From Nitrospiraceae bacterium (lineage in GTDB: Bacteria > Nitrospirota > Nitrospiria > Nitrospirales > Nitrospiraceae), in contig JAHBWI010000005.1 of NCBI GenBank assembly GCA_019637075.1, positions 292,010 through 356,009 of the forward strand: a DNA stretch of 64,000 bases, written 5' to 3'. Numbering within the stretch: position 1 is the stretch's first letter; each line of letters starts with the position of its first letter. The notes under the pieces are model-generated. The model saw nothing but the letters and a program-made list of their open reading frames with translations. It had not been told where the DNA came from and searched no databases. A program made the position numbers and the translations under genes. This document shows, one piece after another, positions 25,285-35,082 of this stretch.

Positions 25285-26795
25285 CGTTCCTTATGGCAAC
25301 CATCGTGCTGCTCCGCTTGCCGACGGCAACTGCAGCCACAGAAGTCGGCGTGCCAGCACCGGACGAGGCCGTTCTTCCGCTGCTCCTGAACGCCATTTCC
25401 ACCGAACGAATGCTGGCGGACATTCGTGCCTTGAGTGCTCCGGATTTCAACGGTCGCCAGACGGGGACACCGAACGACCTGGCATCGGCGTTACTGGTGC
25501 AAGACCGCCTGTCCAAGCTCGGCCGATCCGGCAGTCATCAGCCTCTCGCTGTAGGCAGCACCGGATCCAGTTCTCCCATCAACTCCATGCAGGCCCGCCC
25601 CGTTCCCTTCACCACGATCGACGAAGAGACAACGCTGCGGCTCTCATGGCGAACCGACGAACGTCTGGCTTCCATCGGAGCCGATTATCTCCCCGTGCTC
25701 GACAGTCCCTCGGTGCACATATCGGCGCCGGTCGTCTTTGTCGGCTACGGCATCGTGGATCCCGAGCATGGCTTGAACGAATATGACGGGATCGATGTTC
25801 GAGACAAAATAGTCTTGTTCCTGCGGGGCAAGCCGGAACGTTACGGGCGGCAGGTGTCCCACGCCGAAAAGGTGCGCACGGCGAAAATGCACGGCGCCAT
25901 TGCCTACCTGACGGCGACGGGTCCGTTGCTAACGCCCTATGAGACTCGGCGCGGCGTGACCGGACGACCGAGTGCGTTCTACGGCCAAGTGCCGTCCGAT
26001 CAGGTCATCCCGGGTGCATGGATCAGCACGACGCTTGCTTCGGCCGTTCTGGCCGAGGGGGGCGACGATAATCGATTACGCTCGCTCCAGCAGAAGATAA
26101 GCGAGACCGGAACGCCTCAATCCAGCGTGACGGCAACCGCCGCCACGCTGGCATGGACGAGTGTCGCCGGCACCGGGCAGCTTCACAATGTGCTGTCGTT
26201 GCTGCCTGGAACAACCGACTCCCCCCACACTTCCGCCCTCGTCATCGGCGCCCATCGCGACCATTTCGGCCGACAGGGAGGTCTGCTGTTTGCCGGAGCG
26301 GACGACAATGCATCAGGGACGGCGGTACTGCTCGAGGTCGCGCGGGTGTTGGCTTCGGCTCCGACTCTGCCGTTACACCCGATTCTCTTCGTGTCGTTCA
26401 GTGGAGAGGAGCAGGGACTCATCGGCTCGCGCGAGTATGTGGCCCACCCGCCGATCCCGCTCAATTCCACAATGGCGATGATCAATGTGGACCATGCTGG
26501 GACGGGAAACGGGCGGCTTACCGTGGGCGTCACCGATCTGGACAAGCAGCGGGCTCAGGCGGCTGGACAAGCGGCTCAGTTGGAGGACCGAATCGATCTA
26601 TTCGGATTTTTTCCTGGGGGAGACCATGTCCCATTCAAAGAAGCAGGTGTGCCGACTGTGACCGTGGTGAGCGGTGGAGTTCACCCTCAGTTTCACCAGG
26701 CATCGGACACGACCGAGACCATCGACCCAGCAATCCTGACTGCCGTAGCCCGTTATGTCACCGCGCTGGCCTGGCAGCTGGCAACCTCTCCCTGA
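25236..26795 (+). CDS. Exported M28-family zinc aminopeptidase-like protein with PA domain
   Basis: 519 residues from the ATG at 25236. Signal peptide FRLAFLMATIVLLRLPTATA, then a PA-like insert (VFVGYGIVDPEHGLNEYDGIDVRDKIVLFLRG, about 170-205) and the M28 core: GAHRDHFG (first zinc His and Asp nearby), AGADDNASGTAVLLE (bridging Asp), FSGEEQGLIGS (catalytic Glu pair), INVDHAG and PQFHQASDTTETID (last zinc His). It should remove N-terminal residues from peptides in the periplasm or outside. Upstream in-frame extension back to 24876 overlaps DUF5069 and is rejected. Confidence 0.88.
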   Translation: MVSTVVRPKSLGRFRLAFLMATIVLLRLPTATAATEVGVPAPDEAVLPLLLNAISTERMLADIRALSAPDFNGRQTGTPNDLASALLVQDRLSKLGRSGSHQPLAVGSTGSSSPINSMQARPVPFTTIDEETTLRLSWRTDERLASIGADYLPVLDSPSVHISAPVVFVGYGIVDPEHGLNEYDGIDVRDKIVLFLRGKPERYGRQVSHAEKVRTAKMHGAIAYLTATGPLLTPYETRRGVTGRPSAFYGQVPSDQVIPGAWISTTLASAVLAEGGDDNRLRSLQQKISETGTPQSSVTATAATLAWTSVAGTGQLHNVLSLLPGTTDSPHTSALVIGAHRDHFGRQGGLLFAGADDNASGTAVLLEVARVLASAPTLPLHPILFVSFSGEEQGLIGSREYVAHPPIPLNSTMAMINVDHAGTGNGRLTVGVTDLDKQRAQAAGQAAQLEDRIDLFGFFPGGDHVPFKEAGVPTVTVVSGGVHPQFHQASDTTETIDPAILTAVARYVTALAWQLATSP

Positions 26796-26822
26796 GGCCC
26801 CGGCTCAAGACTCCCCCACCCG

Positions 26823-28988
26823 CTACTTCACCACGACCACTTCGACGTGGCCTTCCCGCCGAGTGACGGTGATACCGACGTCCAGGTCATGCCGCTTGGC
26901 CACGATGTCGAGCGAAGCCTTGCCCACTCTGAGATTCTTGATCTGTACCTCATGCAGTGATTCCGGCAGGATCGGATACACGAACGTGACCTTCTCCTCC
27001 GGCGCATCGATCAGCAAACCCAGACAAGCCTGCAGAGCCATAAACGGCGCTCCGGCAGCCCAGGCTTGGGGGTTACAGGCTACGGGGTAACGGGTCAAAC
27101 CTTGACCGGGCCGCCGGACGAATCCGCAGAAGAGTTCCGGCAACCGATGGAAATCGACCACCAAACTGACCTCGAAAAGGCCGGTCATGACCCGCTCCAC
27201 CCCCGCCTTGAGTCCGTATCGGGCCAACCCCGCCGCGATCATCGCGTTATCGTGCGGCCAGACGGACCCGTTGTGATAGGACATGGGATTGTACCGGCGC
27301 TCCGAATCGGCCAGCGTCCTGATACCCCATCCACTGAACAGTTCGTCGGACATGAGGGTCTCGGCCAGCTGCTTTGCATGCTCCGGGCTTGCGATACCCG
27401 TAAACAAGCAATGGCCCGCGTTCGAACTTTTGACTCGGCAGGGCTCTTTCTTTCCGTCGAGGGCCAACGCATAGGTGGAAAGGTCCTCGCACCAAAATTC
27501 TTCCTCGAAATGGTCCCGTAACGCATGGGCTTGGCGGCGCAGTTGGCTGCCCCGGTCGACGTACCCCAGCGCATCGGCCAGCTTCGAGGCCTGCAGTTTT
27601 GCATTGAACGCATACCCTTGTACTTCGCACAGGGCGATGGGCCCCTCGGCCAACGATCCATCCGCATGCGAAATCGAATCATGGGAGTCTTTCCAGCCCT
27701 GGTTGTCCAGGCCGGTCGGCGACTTGCGAATGTATTCGAGAAACCCGTCGCGATCCGGGTCCCCATAGGTGTCCATCCAGGTTAGGGCAAGTTCGATGTT
27801 GTTCCAGAGTGCTTGGATGAACGAGAGATCCCCCGTCCGTTCGTAATAGGCCCCGGCCAACATGACGAACAATGGCGTCGAATCCACACTCCCGTAATAG
27901 AGACCAAACGGAATTTCATGGAGCGCAGCCATCTCGCCCTTCCGAGTCTCGTGAAGAATTTTCCCCGGCTCCGCATCCTGCACCGGATTGACCTCTTTGG
28001 CCTGTGTGGAGGCAAGATAGCCCAAGACACCGCGGGCCAATTCGGGCCTGATCCAAAGACACTCCATCGCCGTGATGATGCCGTCACGGCCGAACGGCGT
28101 ACTGAACCAGGGCACACCGGCATAGGGGTACGGCCCCTCCTGTGTCTCCGTCACCATCATCCGCAAATCCAGCAGCGAGCGGTTCCACCATTCGTTGAAT
28201 TGGGCATTGGACGTGTGGATCAGGCAATCCTGGCTTTGCTCCGCTCGTATGGCCAGCCCTGCGTCGGTCATCGCCTCATCATACGCGAAGAAAGGACGCC
28301 GTTCGTTGCTCACATCGCAGCCTATGTTCACGGTCACCGTCGTCTCGGCTTTTGGATCCAATACGATCTGAAAAGTCGCCTGCCCCGCGGAGATTTCCTG
28401 CGGCGCAGGGACAAATTGAATCCGCGTCCGGCGCGCTACGCCATCCAGCCCTTCGTACCCGAGCACCAGATGATCCCGCTCAACGACATCCGGCAATCTC
28501 GTCCCCTTGCGATCGCGCTTCTTCCCTCGCACTTCAAAGATGTCCGCAAAGTCTGCCTCGAATCGGAGCGAGAAGGACATCTTCACCGGGGCCAGACTGT
28601 AGTTGGAGAGTCGGAATCGCTCATAGCCCACGCCGTTCCAGAGGAATCGCGAGCGAAACACATGGACGCTGCCGCGCGGAACCGCAATACGGCCGTCGCG
28701 GTACAGATCGGGGTTCGTCAAGTCGACCGCCAGCAGCGCATTGTCTTCCTTCACCGTCGAACTCAACAACATCGGCCGGTCGTTGTCGAGAAAGAGTTCC
28801 TGGCGGGAAAGAAACCGGGTCCCTTCGTGAAAGAGCCCCTGCGTGCCGCTCCCGACCGGTTGCACGTCTCCATAGCGATCGAACACGCCGAACGTTTCAC
28901 CGTGTTTGAGGACCCGCGTCCGGTTATCGGCCATGGAAGAACTGGCCAGGATATAAAACTGATCATTGACGCTGATGATTTCTTCCAC
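26823..28988 (-). CDS. Amylo-alpha-1,6-glucosidase / glycogen-debranching enzyme
   Basis: 721 residues starting at GTG with CAGGAGG upstream. The N-terminal GDE domain (about 20-210, GTQGLFHEGTRFLSRQEL) is followed by the (alpha/alpha)6 catalytic domain: GVPWFSTPFGRDGIITAMECLW around 300, YGSVDSTPLFVML, GLDNQGWKDSHDSI, YNPMSYHNGSVWPHDNAMIA. The GRD and WPHD acidic residues are the likely catalytic pair of this GDE_C family. It should hydrolyse alpha-1,6 branches of glycogen or act on a related glucan. It is followed upstream in transcription by MFS, BON and GT4 genes on the same strand. Confidence 0.9.
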   Translation of the reverse strand: MEEIISVNDQFYILASSSMADNRTRVLKHGETFGVFDRYGDVQPVGSGTQGLFHEGTRFLSRQELFLDNDRPMLLSSTVKEDNALLAVDLTNPDLYRDGRIAVPRGSVHVFRSRFLWNGVGYERFRLSNYSLAPVKMSFSLRFEADFADIFEVRGKKRDRKGTRLPDVVERDHLVLGYEGLDGVARRTRIQFVPAPQEISAGQATFQIVLDPKAETTVTVNIGCDVSNERRPFFAYDEAMTDAGLAIRAEQSQDCLIHTSNAQFNEWWNRSLLDLRMMVTETQEGPYPYAGVPWFSTPFGRDGIITAMECLWIRPELARGVLGYLASTQAKEVNPVQDAEPGKILHETRKGEMAALHEIPFGLYYGSVDSTPLFVMLAGAYYERTGDLSFIQALWNNIELALTWMDTYGDPDRDGFLEYIRKSPTGLDNQGWKDSHDSISHADGSLAEGPIALCEVQGYAFNAKLQASKLADALGYVDRGSQLRRQAHALRDHFEEEFWCEDLSTYALALDGKKEPCRVKSSNAGHCLFTGIASPEHAKQLAETLMSDELFSGWGIRTLADSERRYNPMSYHNGSVWPHDNAMIAAGLARYGLKAGVERVMTGLFEVSLVVDFHRLPELFCGFVRRPGQGLTRYPVACNPQAWAAGAPFMALQACLGLLIDAPEEKVTFVYPILPESLHEVQIKNLRVGKASLDIVAKRHDLDVGITVTRREGHVEVVVVK

Positions 28989-29033
28989 GTACGCCTCCTG
29001 CGCTCACGTTGATCAGCAATCTGTTGCGTCGTC

Positions 29034-30383
29034 CTATCGGCTCGTCGTCTGAGTGGCCAACACGACCGGCTGGGCATCCTCTTGCACCGGTTCAGGAACG
29101 ACTCCCGTCCAATTGCTGTGGATCCAGCGAACGACCCGCGCCGCCACCAGGGCCGACAAAAACAAACCGACTCCGATACCGAACACACTGGGCCGCTCAC
29201 CGAATTCCTGCGTCGTCCAGCCGAAGATGGTCATACCGGCAATGGCCGACGTCATCGCACCCAAATTGTAAATGGCCAGTACTCGCCCCAAGAGCGTGGC
29301 CGGCGCGATCTCCTGCAGCACTCCCCAGGCAATCGGCGTCAAAGTCCCGGCTCCCATCCCAATGATGACCATGAGAAACGCAGCGACCAGCCGATTCGTG
29401 GTCACGATCAGGCCGAGCAGCGCCAACCCGCTGATAAAGCTTGATGCCGACATAATTTGGATGCGGCGCGGAAGGGACCAGCCGGACAAGGATACCAGGC
29501 CGAGGGAGACCAGGAGCAAGCCGATTCCGAAAGCGGACCAGAGGTAACCGACTTCCACCGGCCCAAGATCCAGCAGCTTCTTGCCGAAGACAGGAAAGAG
29601 GGTGCTGAAGGCGCTGGTTGCAAAGGTATACATGGAAGCCGCCCCGATCAGGAGCAGAATAATCCGCTGTTGCCCGAGCACGTAGCGGAATCCGTCAACC
29701 ACTTCCTTCAGCGGGCCCCCGGCAGGCGTTGCCCCTCTGGGTGCCGCATCCGAACTTGGAAACCGAATGAACAGGAAGCAGGCCGCTGACACGACGTAGC
29801 TGACGGCATTGACACACAGCACTTCTTGCGAGCTCATCGTGGCGATGCCCACACCGCTCAAGACCGGGCCCACGATGATGCCGATGCTCGTGGTCGTTTG
29901 CAACAGCGCGTTCGCCGCCGTGAACTCATTCCGCGACACCAAGGCGGGGATCGCGGCCGTCAAGGCCGGTCCAAACACGGCCGATGCCACGGCATGCACG
30001 AATACCATCAGATACAGCCGCTCGATACTGAAGGAATCCACCGGCAGCAGGCAGGGAATGACCCCCAGCACCACGGCCCGGATGAGATCGCTGCTGATGA
30101 GCAGGAGTTTCTTGGGAACCCGGTCGACGATGACTCCAATGAACGGCCCGAAGAGAATCGGAGGCAAGGTCTGCAGGAGGCCGATCATCGTGGTCTTCAA
30201 CGGAGACCCGGTAATCGCATAGACGAACCACAGCAAGGCGAGCTTGGACACACCGTCCCCGATCTGGGAGACCATCTGGCCCCACCAAACGAGCGTGAAG
30301 TCCCGCGTGAGTAGATGTGGCGACCACGTCACGTTCGGACGCGATGCTATCGCCGCTCCGTTCCCGTGCTGTGGCTCCATCAT
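29034..30383 (-). CDS. MFS transporter of the EntS/MFS_3 type (paralogue 1)
   Basis: 449 residues with about 12 transmembrane helices. FTLVWWGQMVSQIGDGVSKLALLWFVY marks the first helix of MFS_3 exporters, then LLQTLPPILFGPFIGVIVDRVPKKLLL with the loop 2-3 motif in degenerate form. Substrate unknown. It is clearly paralogous to the protein at 31687-32976 over the whole length (for example SQIGDG, ALLWFVY, FGP.IGV..D..PKK in both). The C-terminus has an Arg/Gln/Pro tail of about 25 residues. Confidence 0.85.
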   Translation of the reverse strand: MMEPQHGNGAAIASRPNVTWSPHLLTRDFTLVWWGQMVSQIGDGVSKLALLWFVYAITGSPLKTTMIGLLQTLPPILFGPFIGVIVDRVPKKLLLISSDLIRAVVLGVIPCLLPVDSFSIERLYLMVFVHAVASAVFGPALTAAIPALVSRNEFTAANALLQTTTSIGIIVGPVLSGVGIATMSSQEVLCVNAVSYVVSAACFLFIRFPSSDAAPRGATPAGGPLKEVVDGFRYVLGQQRIILLLIGAASMYTFATSAFSTLFPVFGKKLLDLGPVEVGYLWSAFGIGLLLVSLGLVSLSGWSLPRRIQIMSASSFISGLALLGLIVTTNRLVAAFLMVIIGMGAGTLTPIAWGVLQEIAPATLLGRVLAIYNLGAMTSAIAGMTIFGWTTQEFGERPSVFGIGVGLFLSALVAARVVRWIHSNWTGVVPEPVQEDAQPVVLATQTTSR

Positions 30384-30437
30384 GTCGGCAAGTACACTTT
30401 CACTCGGCTGATCCCACCTTCAGCCGCCTGCAACCGT

Positions 30438-31460
30438 CTATTCTCCGGCCACTAGGCGAACATTTTCCGTGTTGACGGCCCGCACCCCAGGGACCTGCCT
30501 CGCCGCCTGGGCTGCTTCCAACACGATGACCTGAAAACGAGTCGTACCGGTCAACGTGACAATGCCGTCCTCCGTTTTTACATCGAACTTCACCGATTGC
30601 AAGGTTTTGCTCTTCTCAAACCGTTCCTTGACCAGTTGAGTCAGCACCTTGTCGCGATCGGATTGCAGCCCGTGCATGGCGTCGGACTCAATTTTCAACC
30701 GATTCTCGACCCCGCGGACGCCCTCCAAACAACGAACAATCTCCGTCGCCGCGCGCTTCTCGGACTCGTTGGTGACCTTCCCCAGCAACACCAGATCTTT
30801 CTCCTTGGCATCGACCTCGATGTCGAACGGGAACAACCGCGGATCTCCCATCAGCGCAAGTTTCGCCGTCACCATCGAGGAGCGCATCGGCTTCTTCACC
30901 TCAGGCTCAGCGGCCTTCGGGCGGTCTCCGTTACCCGTCTCGCCGCCTGGTGCCAGCTGCTCCGCTGCGACCTTGGTCTCTGCCGCCGGTGGCGGGGTTG
31001 GGCAGGGTTTGTCCGCCAACACTTCCGATTCCTTCTCCTTGTCTTTTTCTTTGTCCTTGGCCTTATTGTCCGCGTCTTTCGCCTTCTGTTCCGGATCCTT
31101 GGCCTTATGCTCCGATTCTTTGGCCCTGGCCGCCGGCTCCTTGGGCTTCGCCTCAGACTCTTTCGGCTTGGACTCAGTTTCTTTCGGTTTAGCCTCAGAC
31201 TCCTTTGGTTTCGATTCGGGTTCCTTGACCTTGGGAGGTTCCTCCCGTTGTTTTGGCTCGGGCTCCTTGGCTTTCGATTCTGCCGGTTTCAATTCGGGCT
31301 CTTTCGGCTTCACCTCGGCGTCCTTCGGCCGTTGAGGAGGCGCAGCCTCACCTTTGCTTTCCGACGACGTCTCTCCCCATCCCGTCGTCGCGAGCCCCAG
31401 ACACAAGAACGCACTCAGCGCCACCGGCCCGACCGACTGACTGACGACTCGCATCCCCAT
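30438..31460 (-). CDS. Exported protein with Lys/Glu/Pro repeat region and two BON domains
   Basis: 340 residues. Signal peptide (1-29, cleaved near TTGWGE), then about 110 residues of low-complexity repeats of the type KPKESEAKPKETES and KAKDPEQKAKD (about 35-145), then two BON domains (about 200-270 and 275-338), with LFPFDIEVDAKEKDLVLLGKV, GVRGVENRLKI and VKFDVKTEDGIVTLTGTT. BON domains bind phospholipid or stabilise envelopes. The repeat arm is highly charged and may span the periplasm or bind peptidoglycan. It lies between two MFS paralogues on the same strand. Confidence 0.85.
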   Translation of the reverse strand: MGMRVVSQSVGPVALSAFLCLGLATTGWGETSSESKGEAAPPQRPKDAEVKPKEPELKPAESKAKEPEPKQREEPPKVKEPESKPKESEAKPKETESKPKESEAKPKEPAARAKESEHKAKDPEQKAKDADNKAKDKEKDKEKESEVLADKPCPTPPPAAETKVAAEQLAPGGETGNGDRPKAAEPEVKKPMRSSMVTAKLALMGDPRLFPFDIEVDAKEKDLVLLGKVTNESEKRAATEIVRCLEGVRGVENRLKIESDAMHGLQSDRDKVLTQLVKERFEKSKTLQSVKFDVKTEDGIVTLTGTTRFQVIVLEAAQAARQVPGVRAVNTENVRLVAGE

Positions 31461-31631
31461 CGCTTCTGCCCCTTGTTAGGTCGGCACCTAGAATAGGCCG
31501 ACGATCCTCGACCATGCCCTGAACCCAATGTCGAACAATGGCACGTCTCACCTCAAAAGACATACGCGACCGACTGGAAGAAAGCAACACGTCCAGCCGC
31601 CCGGAGGCACCTGTTCTGATGCGATGGGAAC

Positions 31632-31664
31632 GTTGGCGCACGGCTCGTTCGAGCGTGCGCCAAC
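31632..31664. repeat. Long inverted repeat downstream of the second MFS gene
   Basis: GTTGGCGCACG...CGTGCGCCAAC with CTCG/CGAG inside makes a stem of 15 pairs with one bulged G and a two-base loop. It lies 23 bases past the stop of the MFS gene at 31687 (minus strand). There is no U-tract on either side, so it may block exonucleases or act with Rho instead of being an intrinsic terminator. Confidence 0.6.
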
Positions 31665-31686
31665 TGAATCGATGACTGGGGAAAAG

Positions 31687-32976
31687 TTAGGCCGTCGCCG
31701 GTCGCATGACCAGGTCACGCCGGCTGACGTGCATGGTAACCACGGCAGTGAGCAGGAGAAGCAGTCCGATGCCGATGAGACTGGCGGCTGGACCAACCGC
31801 GTCAGCGGCCCATCCGAAGCCGGCCATGCCGATCATGGCCGAGGCCATGCCTCCGGTGCTGAACGTCGTAAACACTCTCCCGAGGAGATGCTCGGGCGTG
31901 ACTTCCTGGAGCATCGCCCAGACGACCGGATAGAACAGCGATGTGCTTCCCCCGATGATCACGATCAACAGGAACGTACTGAAGAGCACCGGCGTCTGAA
32001 CCAAACCCAACGTGCAGACCGCAATGCCACCGATCGCAAGCGAACGGCCGATCTTGCCGACCCGGTCTTGAAAATTCCCTTGGGGCACCCGTGCCAACCA
32101 GAGCGAGGCAGCCAGCATTCCGATGCCGAGCGCGGACCAGAGCCACCCCAGTTCCATCGGTCCGACCTGCAGGAGGTCCTTAGCCACTACCGGCAGCAGG
32201 AACACGAAAGCACTGATAGCCAGATTATAGAGCACTGCTGTAATCATCAGCGCGAACACCACGCGATGCTGCAAGAACACGAAGCGGAAACCCACCATCA
32301 TATCTTGCACCACCGGCGTCGAGAGGGCTTCGAGCCCCTTCACCGTCCGGTTGTCTCTCACGTGAATCGGCATGAGGCAAATGGCCGACACCAGAAACGT
32401 CGCGGCATCCACGTAGAGTACGTTTTGCGCGCCGATCAATGCGATGCCCAACCCGCTGACGGCCGGACCGAGCAAGACACCGATGTTCGTGGTGCTCTGC
32501 AGAAAGGCGTTGGCCGTGGTGAGCTGAGACCGTTGGACGATCAGCGGCACGGCCGATGCAAGCGCCGGTCCGAAGATGGTCGAGACAATGGAAATCAGAA
32601 AGACCAGGATATACAGTCGCTCCAGCGTCAACATATCGAAGGCATAAAAGGCCGGAATCAGTAAGACCATGAGCGTACGCAAGAGGTCGACAATGATCAT
32701 GACCGACTTCTTGGGTAGCGCATCGAGGTACACGCCGATCAGAGGACCAAACACCAACGGGGGAATCGTCTGAAGCAGCCCGATGGCCGTCATCTTCAAG
32801 GCCGAGCCCGTCATTTCATACACAAACCAAAGCAGTGCAACCTTATTCAGGCCGTCGCCGATCTGCGAGACGACCTGACCGGCCCAGAGGCACCCAAAAT
32901 CCCTGGTCGCCAGCAATCTCCAGCCGGAGACCTCGCTCGCGCCACTCGTAGATTGTGACTCGTCTGCCATTCTCAT
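31687..32976 (-). CDS. MFS transporter of the EntS/MFS_3 type (paralogue 2)
   Basis: 429 residues, about 12 transmembrane helices, beginning with a short polar N-terminus and FGCLWAGQVVSQIGDGLNKVALLWFVYEMTG. Related along its length to the protein at 29034-30383; the two flank the BON gene. MFS_3 members export siderophores, drugs or other small molecules; the substrate cannot be read from sequence. It follows the GT4 gene by 29 bases, so GT4-MFS are likely co-transcribed. Confidence 0.85.
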   Translation of the reverse strand: MRMADESQSTSGASEVSGWRLLATRDFGCLWAGQVVSQIGDGLNKVALLWFVYEMTGSALKMTAIGLLQTIPPLVFGPLIGVYLDALPKKSVMIIVDLLRTLMVLLIPAFYAFDMLTLERLYILVFLISIVSTIFGPALASAVPLIVQRSQLTTANAFLQSTTNIGVLLGPAVSGLGIALIGAQNVLYVDAATFLVSAICLMPIHVRDNRTVKGLEALSTPVVQDMMVGFRFVFLQHRVVFALMITAVLYNLAISAFVFLLPVVAKDLLQVGPMELGWLWSALGIGMLAASLWLARVPQGNFQDRVGKIGRSLAIGGIAVCTLGLVQTPVLFSTFLLIVIIGGSTSLFYPVVWAMLQEVTPEHLLGRVFTTFSTGGMASAMIGMAGFGWAADAVGPAASLIGIGLLLLLTAVVTMHVSRRDLVMRPATA

Positions 32977-33005
32977 CCCTTCTGCCGATGCATCGGTTGC
33001 GTCGT

Positions 33006-34079
33006 TTACCGTTGGGACGCGTGCTGGCGTCCCTGCTGTCCGGTCACCGCAGCCGCATCTTGAATGAGTTGCTGATAAATCTTCAGATAATCGTTGGTCA
33101 TGCGCTCGGAGGTAAAGCGCTCATCAAACACCTGGCGGCAGCGATGGCGATCCAAGGTCGTCAGGGCTTCCACCTGACTGGCCATTTCGCCGATATGCTC
33201 GCTGATGAAGCCTGTGACGCCATGCTCGATGATTTCGGGGATGGAACCCCGCCGGTAGGCCAGGACAGGGGTACCACAGGCCAGACTTTCGATCAAGACC
33301 AGCCCAAAGGGTTCCGGCCAATCATAGGGACACACCAGTCCGATCGCATTACCGATGAATTCACTCTTTTGCGCATCCGTGATCTCACCGACGAACTCGA
33401 TCAGGGGATGGTCCAACAATGGCTCCACCACCCGCTCGAAATACGCGCGGTCGGCCGGGTCCACCTTCGCAGCCATCTTCATGGGCAACCCCACCCGCTT
33501 CGCGATTTCGATCGCTTGGTCGGGACACTTTTCCGGGGAAATCCGACCGAGGAAGGCCAGGTACTTTCCTGGTTCAGGGTTGAATTTGTACAGATTTTTC
33601 GGAAGCCCGTGGTAGACCGTATTCTGCCAGTTGCACCAGGGAAGCGGCCGGCGCTGGGAATTGGAAATCGAGACGAGGGGCATCTCGGCAAAATCGCGGA
33701 ACACCGGGACGAGTTCCGGGAGATCCAACCGTCCGTGCAGCGTGGTCACGGTCGGGGTGCGGCAACGACGGGACAAAGAAAATGCGAGAAAGTCGAGATG
33801 CGAGTGGATGATGTCGAATTGGTCCGCCGTGCTGAACACCTGCTCGATCATCTGGATGAGCGGGGCTTCACGGTTGAAAATACCGGTGTTGAGTCTCAAC
33901 GCTTGCTGACAGGGCGATTCTAGTTTCGCCGCCGTCACGGAATCGCCGCTGGCAAACAACGTTACTTCATGGCCTTGCCGGACCAATTCCTCCGTGATGT
34001 AGGACACGATGCGCTCGGTTCCCCCATAGAGTTTCGGAGGCACACTTTCCCACAACGGTGACACTTGCGCGATCCTCAT
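33006..34079 (-). CDS. GT4-family glycosyltransferase
   Basis: 357 residues from ATG at 34079. GT-B fold: N-terminal MRIAQVSPLWESVPPKLYGGTER (acceptor side, GGTER loop), HSHLDFLAFSLSRR, FLGRISPEKCPDQAIEIAKR at the start of the nucleotide-sugar domain, and the donor-binding EPFGLVLIESLACGTPVLAY (E-x7-E) followed by GSIPEIIEHGVTGF. Donor and acceptor are unknown. Its place in a run with MFS and debranching-enzyme genes suggests work on a storage or surface glucan, but that is inference. Confidence 0.88.
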   Translation of the reverse strand: MRIAQVSPLWESVPPKLYGGTERIVSYITEELVRQGHEVTLFASGDSVTAAKLESPCQQALRLNTGIFNREAPLIQMIEQVFSTADQFDIIHSHLDFLAFSLSRRCRTPTVTTLHGRLDLPELVPVFRDFAEMPLVSISNSQRRPLPWCNWQNTVYHGLPKNLYKFNPEPGKYLAFLGRISPEKCPDQAIEIAKRVGLPMKMAAKVDPADRAYFERVVEPLLDHPLIEFVGEITDAQKSEFIGNAIGLVCPYDWPEPFGLVLIESLACGTPVLAYRRGSIPEIIEHGVTGFISEHIGEMASQVEALTTLDRHRCRQVFDERFTSERMTNDYLKIYQQLIQDAAAVTGQQGRQHASQR

Positions 34080-34584
34080 CAGGCACTCTCCTTTGGTCTT
34101 ATAGAGCCGACGACGGGCAGGGCATCCCAAGAAAACCGACCATTTCCCCGCATCGCAGCTGCATTCTTTCCGTTCTGACTATTCGATTCAATTGACATCT
34201 TCGGTTCGAGGCTGATCGTTTTGTCGTCTTCGGCCCATTCGTAAGTCCCGTGCTTCTACCCGTGGGCCCTAGCAAGCGGCGTACCGATTGGCATCCACAT
34301 TCTAGGTTCGACAAAAAGCAGCGGAGAATAACCTTTCAGATCAATCGCTTGCAGTACCACATTCGAAGGAGTCGCTCGCTTCTGTCGCCCACTCCACCAT
34401 GTGAATTCTGTGGATAACAAGCAAGGAGCTTAGCCCGATTTGTGGCAGCACTGCCGGCCATCACCAAACCGCCACAGGACAGCTGAAGACCCACGGGCCC
34501 ATGGTGAAGGAGGTCGAACAGATTCAGCGACAGCCGGCGGCTACTCAGTCCGCCTGTCTTGCGCTATGAGCCCTGCTTCCGGTT
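34080..34584. other. Gene-free stretch between GT4 and a secreted protein gene
   Basis: 505 bp in which I find no ORF with family features, no tRNA and no clear repeat. On the plus strand ATTGACATC at about 34191-34199 has a -35-like TTGACA but no matching -10. The stretch contains the region upstream of GT4, so a promoter for that gene probably lies near 34100-34250. Confidence 0.4.
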
Positions 34585-34980
34585 TTAGGGAATGTCGTCG
34601 AGGATGGTTGATTGAATCGAAGGGACCGGTCCGACGTCGCGAGGAACCGGAGGGAACACCAGTGGCGACCCGGACTGGTTAGCCCCTTGAATGAGCCCGA
34701 TGGAAAGCTGCGGTCCCAGCGTCATCATGGCACCGCTCCAGGCTTGTCCCGTGGTGGGATTGCGGAAATTGTACGACTCGAAATTGTTTCCGAAGTTGTA
34801 AATGAAACCTTGGGTACCTTGGTTATCGACATAGAGATTGCCGGGACCGACCAAATTGAAAAGCGGCGCCACGCCGCCTCCGAGTCCACGCACACCGGAG
34901 ACAGACTGGGATTCCGCTCGTTCGGCGACACAGCAGAGCAGGAGCAACCCCAACAAGTATGTGCCTCTCCCCATCACCAT
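34585..34980 (-). CDS. Small exported Gly/Asn/Phe-rich protein, unknown function
   Basis: 131 residues from the ATG at 34980 (a second ATG lies at 34974). Signal peptide TYLLGLLLLCCVAERAESQ, then a mature chain rich in Gly, Asn and aromatic residues (FIYNFGNNFESYNFRNPTTG), ending in a Pro-rich part. No Cys in the mature part. No known family recognised. It is divergent from the TolC-like gene with 102 bp between start codons; a shared control region is possible. Confidence 0.55.
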   Translation of the reverse strand: MVMGRGTYLLGLLLLCCVAERAESQSVSGVRGLGGGVAPLFNLVGPGNLYVDNQGTQGFIYNFGNNFESYNFRNPTTGQAWSGAMMTLGPQLSIGLIQGANQSGSPLVFPPVPRDVGPVPSIQSTILDDIP

Positions 34981-35082
34981 CCTACACTCCCAGCATGGAC
35001 ACCGACGGTGGATTGTGGTACCACGCCTCCAGCATTCGAACTCAGTATGAGCCAACCAGACACTCGCATCAAGGAGTTTGTC

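Noticed and set aside
34360..34420. tRNA-like end CCACTCCACCA near 34389-34399
   Set aside because: No acceptor or T-arm pairing and no GTTCGA at the right distance.
34612..35082. Extended ORF ahead of the TolC-like gene
   Set aside because: It overlaps an exported-protein gene on the opposite strand and lacks any family features; the signal peptide and the AAGGAG at 35071-35076 set the start at 35083.
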